Source: Carboxylicivirga linearis (lineage in GTDB: Bacteria > Bacteroidota > Bacteroidia > Bacteroidales > Marinilabiliaceae). Taken from it: DNA of 64,000 nucleotides. Position numbers and translations under genes: made by a program. Of the stretch, positions 63,674-64,000 are shown piece by piece. The notes below the pieces were generated by a model. It worked only from the letters and a program-made list of their open reading frames with translations. It searched no databases and was not told the DNA's origin. Where the stretch lies: positions 248,001 through 312,000 of the forward strand of contig NZ_JAGUCO010000004.1 in the NCBI RefSeq assembly GCF_018271995.1, given 5' to 3'. The stretch's first letter is position 1; every line of letters starts with the position of its first letter.

Positions 63674-64000
63674 TTATTGCATCACAAACTCATAATTTCC
63701 AGTTGAGTAATCATCAGCTACCACAATGGTAATATCATATGTTCCATCACTTGATATATTGCGGAAATTGGAACCACCCTGGTTGGTCATCGTTCCGCTT
63801 AATGCGGTTTCATCATCGGCACCGAAGGAAACATCCCAGGGAGAGTTGAATTTCGATTCATGCGTTGCATAACAATCGGCTGTAACCGTGAAAGTATATG
63901 GATGTACATAGGTCATTTCTGTCTCAGTACGTGCATCCCATCCGCCATCGGCATCATCATCCCAATGAAATAATTTCATAGTATAGTAATGCCATGTCAG
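63674..64000 (-). CDS. SusE/SusF-like outer-membrane protein, C-terminal end (partial)
   Basis: The frame is open to the window edge, so the N-terminus lies beyond 64000; an internal Met at 63979 is not likely to be the start, since 'LTWHYYT' precedes it. The last 109 residues contain 'KLFHWDDDADGGWDARTETEM', then 'PYTFTVTADCYATHESKFNSPWDVSFG', 'NFRNISSDGTYDITIVV' and 'NYEFVMQ', which fit the C-terminal starch-binding-like domain of SusE/SusF-type surface glycan-binding proteins. The direction leads into the two GH30 genes, so the PUL (with SusC and SusD expected upstream) extends past the window. Confidence 0.6.
   Translation of the reverse strand: MTWHYYTMKLFHWDDDADGGWDARTETEMTYVHPYTFTVTADCYATHESKFNSPWDVSFGADDETALSGTMTNQGGSNFRNISSDGTYDITIVVADDYSTGNYEFVMQ

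Overview
The window looks like chromosome from a free-living, polysaccharide-degrading member of the Bacteroidota, plausibly a marine or sediment Marinilabiliales/Bacteroidales relative (lineage is inference). The grounds are DUF2723 membrane proteins, several secreted proteins ending in a type IX secretion (T9SS) sorting domain with a YPNP motif, SusE/F-like and GH30 lipoproteins, a DUF6377 regulator, DUF4139 and DUF6427 proteins, and promoters of the Bacteroidota type (TTG, about 19 bp, TAnnTTTG) before the tRNA-Gln genes and pfkA. I see no phage, complete insertion sequence, CRISPR array or rRNA.

Layout. 1-9.6 kb, minus strand: the N-terminal end of a NodU-like carbamoyltransferase, a DUF6427-like membrane protein, purD, a polysaccharide deacetylase and two tandem DUF2723 proteins separated by a perfect 20-bp palindrome. 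9.9-11.4 kb, plus: pfkA and two identical tRNA-Gln genes. 11.4-21.7 kb, minus: three large secreted T9SS proteins, namely a PL1 pectate lyase, a protein with three cohesin-like modules, and a 1955-residue beta-helix protein carrying a dockerin-like pair. 21.9-31.2 kb: DoxX, two Gfo/Idh/MocA oxidoreductases, DUF1080 and a sugar isomerase/epimerase, the gene set expected for glycoside breakdown through 3-keto sugars, preceded by an ADP-ribosylglycohydrolase-like lipoprotein and a divergent DUF6377 regulator. 31.3-38.5 kb, plus: an ArsC/Spx-like protein, a GH16 glucanase, a DUF4139 protein with an inserted receptor-like segment, a PAP2 phosphatase and an M61 peptidase.

38.6-43 kb is the most accessory-looking part: a membrane GAF protein with a small acidic partner, a degenerate 21-bp tandem repeat, two unrecognised proteins and a 188-bp nested-palindrome element. 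42.6-47.3 kb, minus: a 1216-residue C1 peptidase with LamG and PKD modules plus an unknown secreted protein. 47.6-57.9 kb is mostly housekeeping and signalling: two tRNA-Asn genes, a PfkB/adenosine kinase, glycine C-acetyltransferase, a chemotaxis-type receptor, a Cys/Lys-rich peptide divergent from a sensor kinase/response regulator pair with extracytoplasmic cysteines, an MFS transporter, a transglutaminase-like protein and a YbaK protein. 58-60.2 kb: small membrane, thioredoxin-like and outer-membrane proteins. 60.3-64 kb, minus: two GH30 lipoproteins behind the end of a SusE/F-like protein, the tail of a polysaccharide utilisation locus that continues beyond the window.

Taken together the accessory genes point to pectin and beta-glucan use: surface enzymes (PL1, GH16, GH30), a possible cohesin/dockerin scaffold secreted by T9SS, and a periplasmic oxidation route for the released glycosides.
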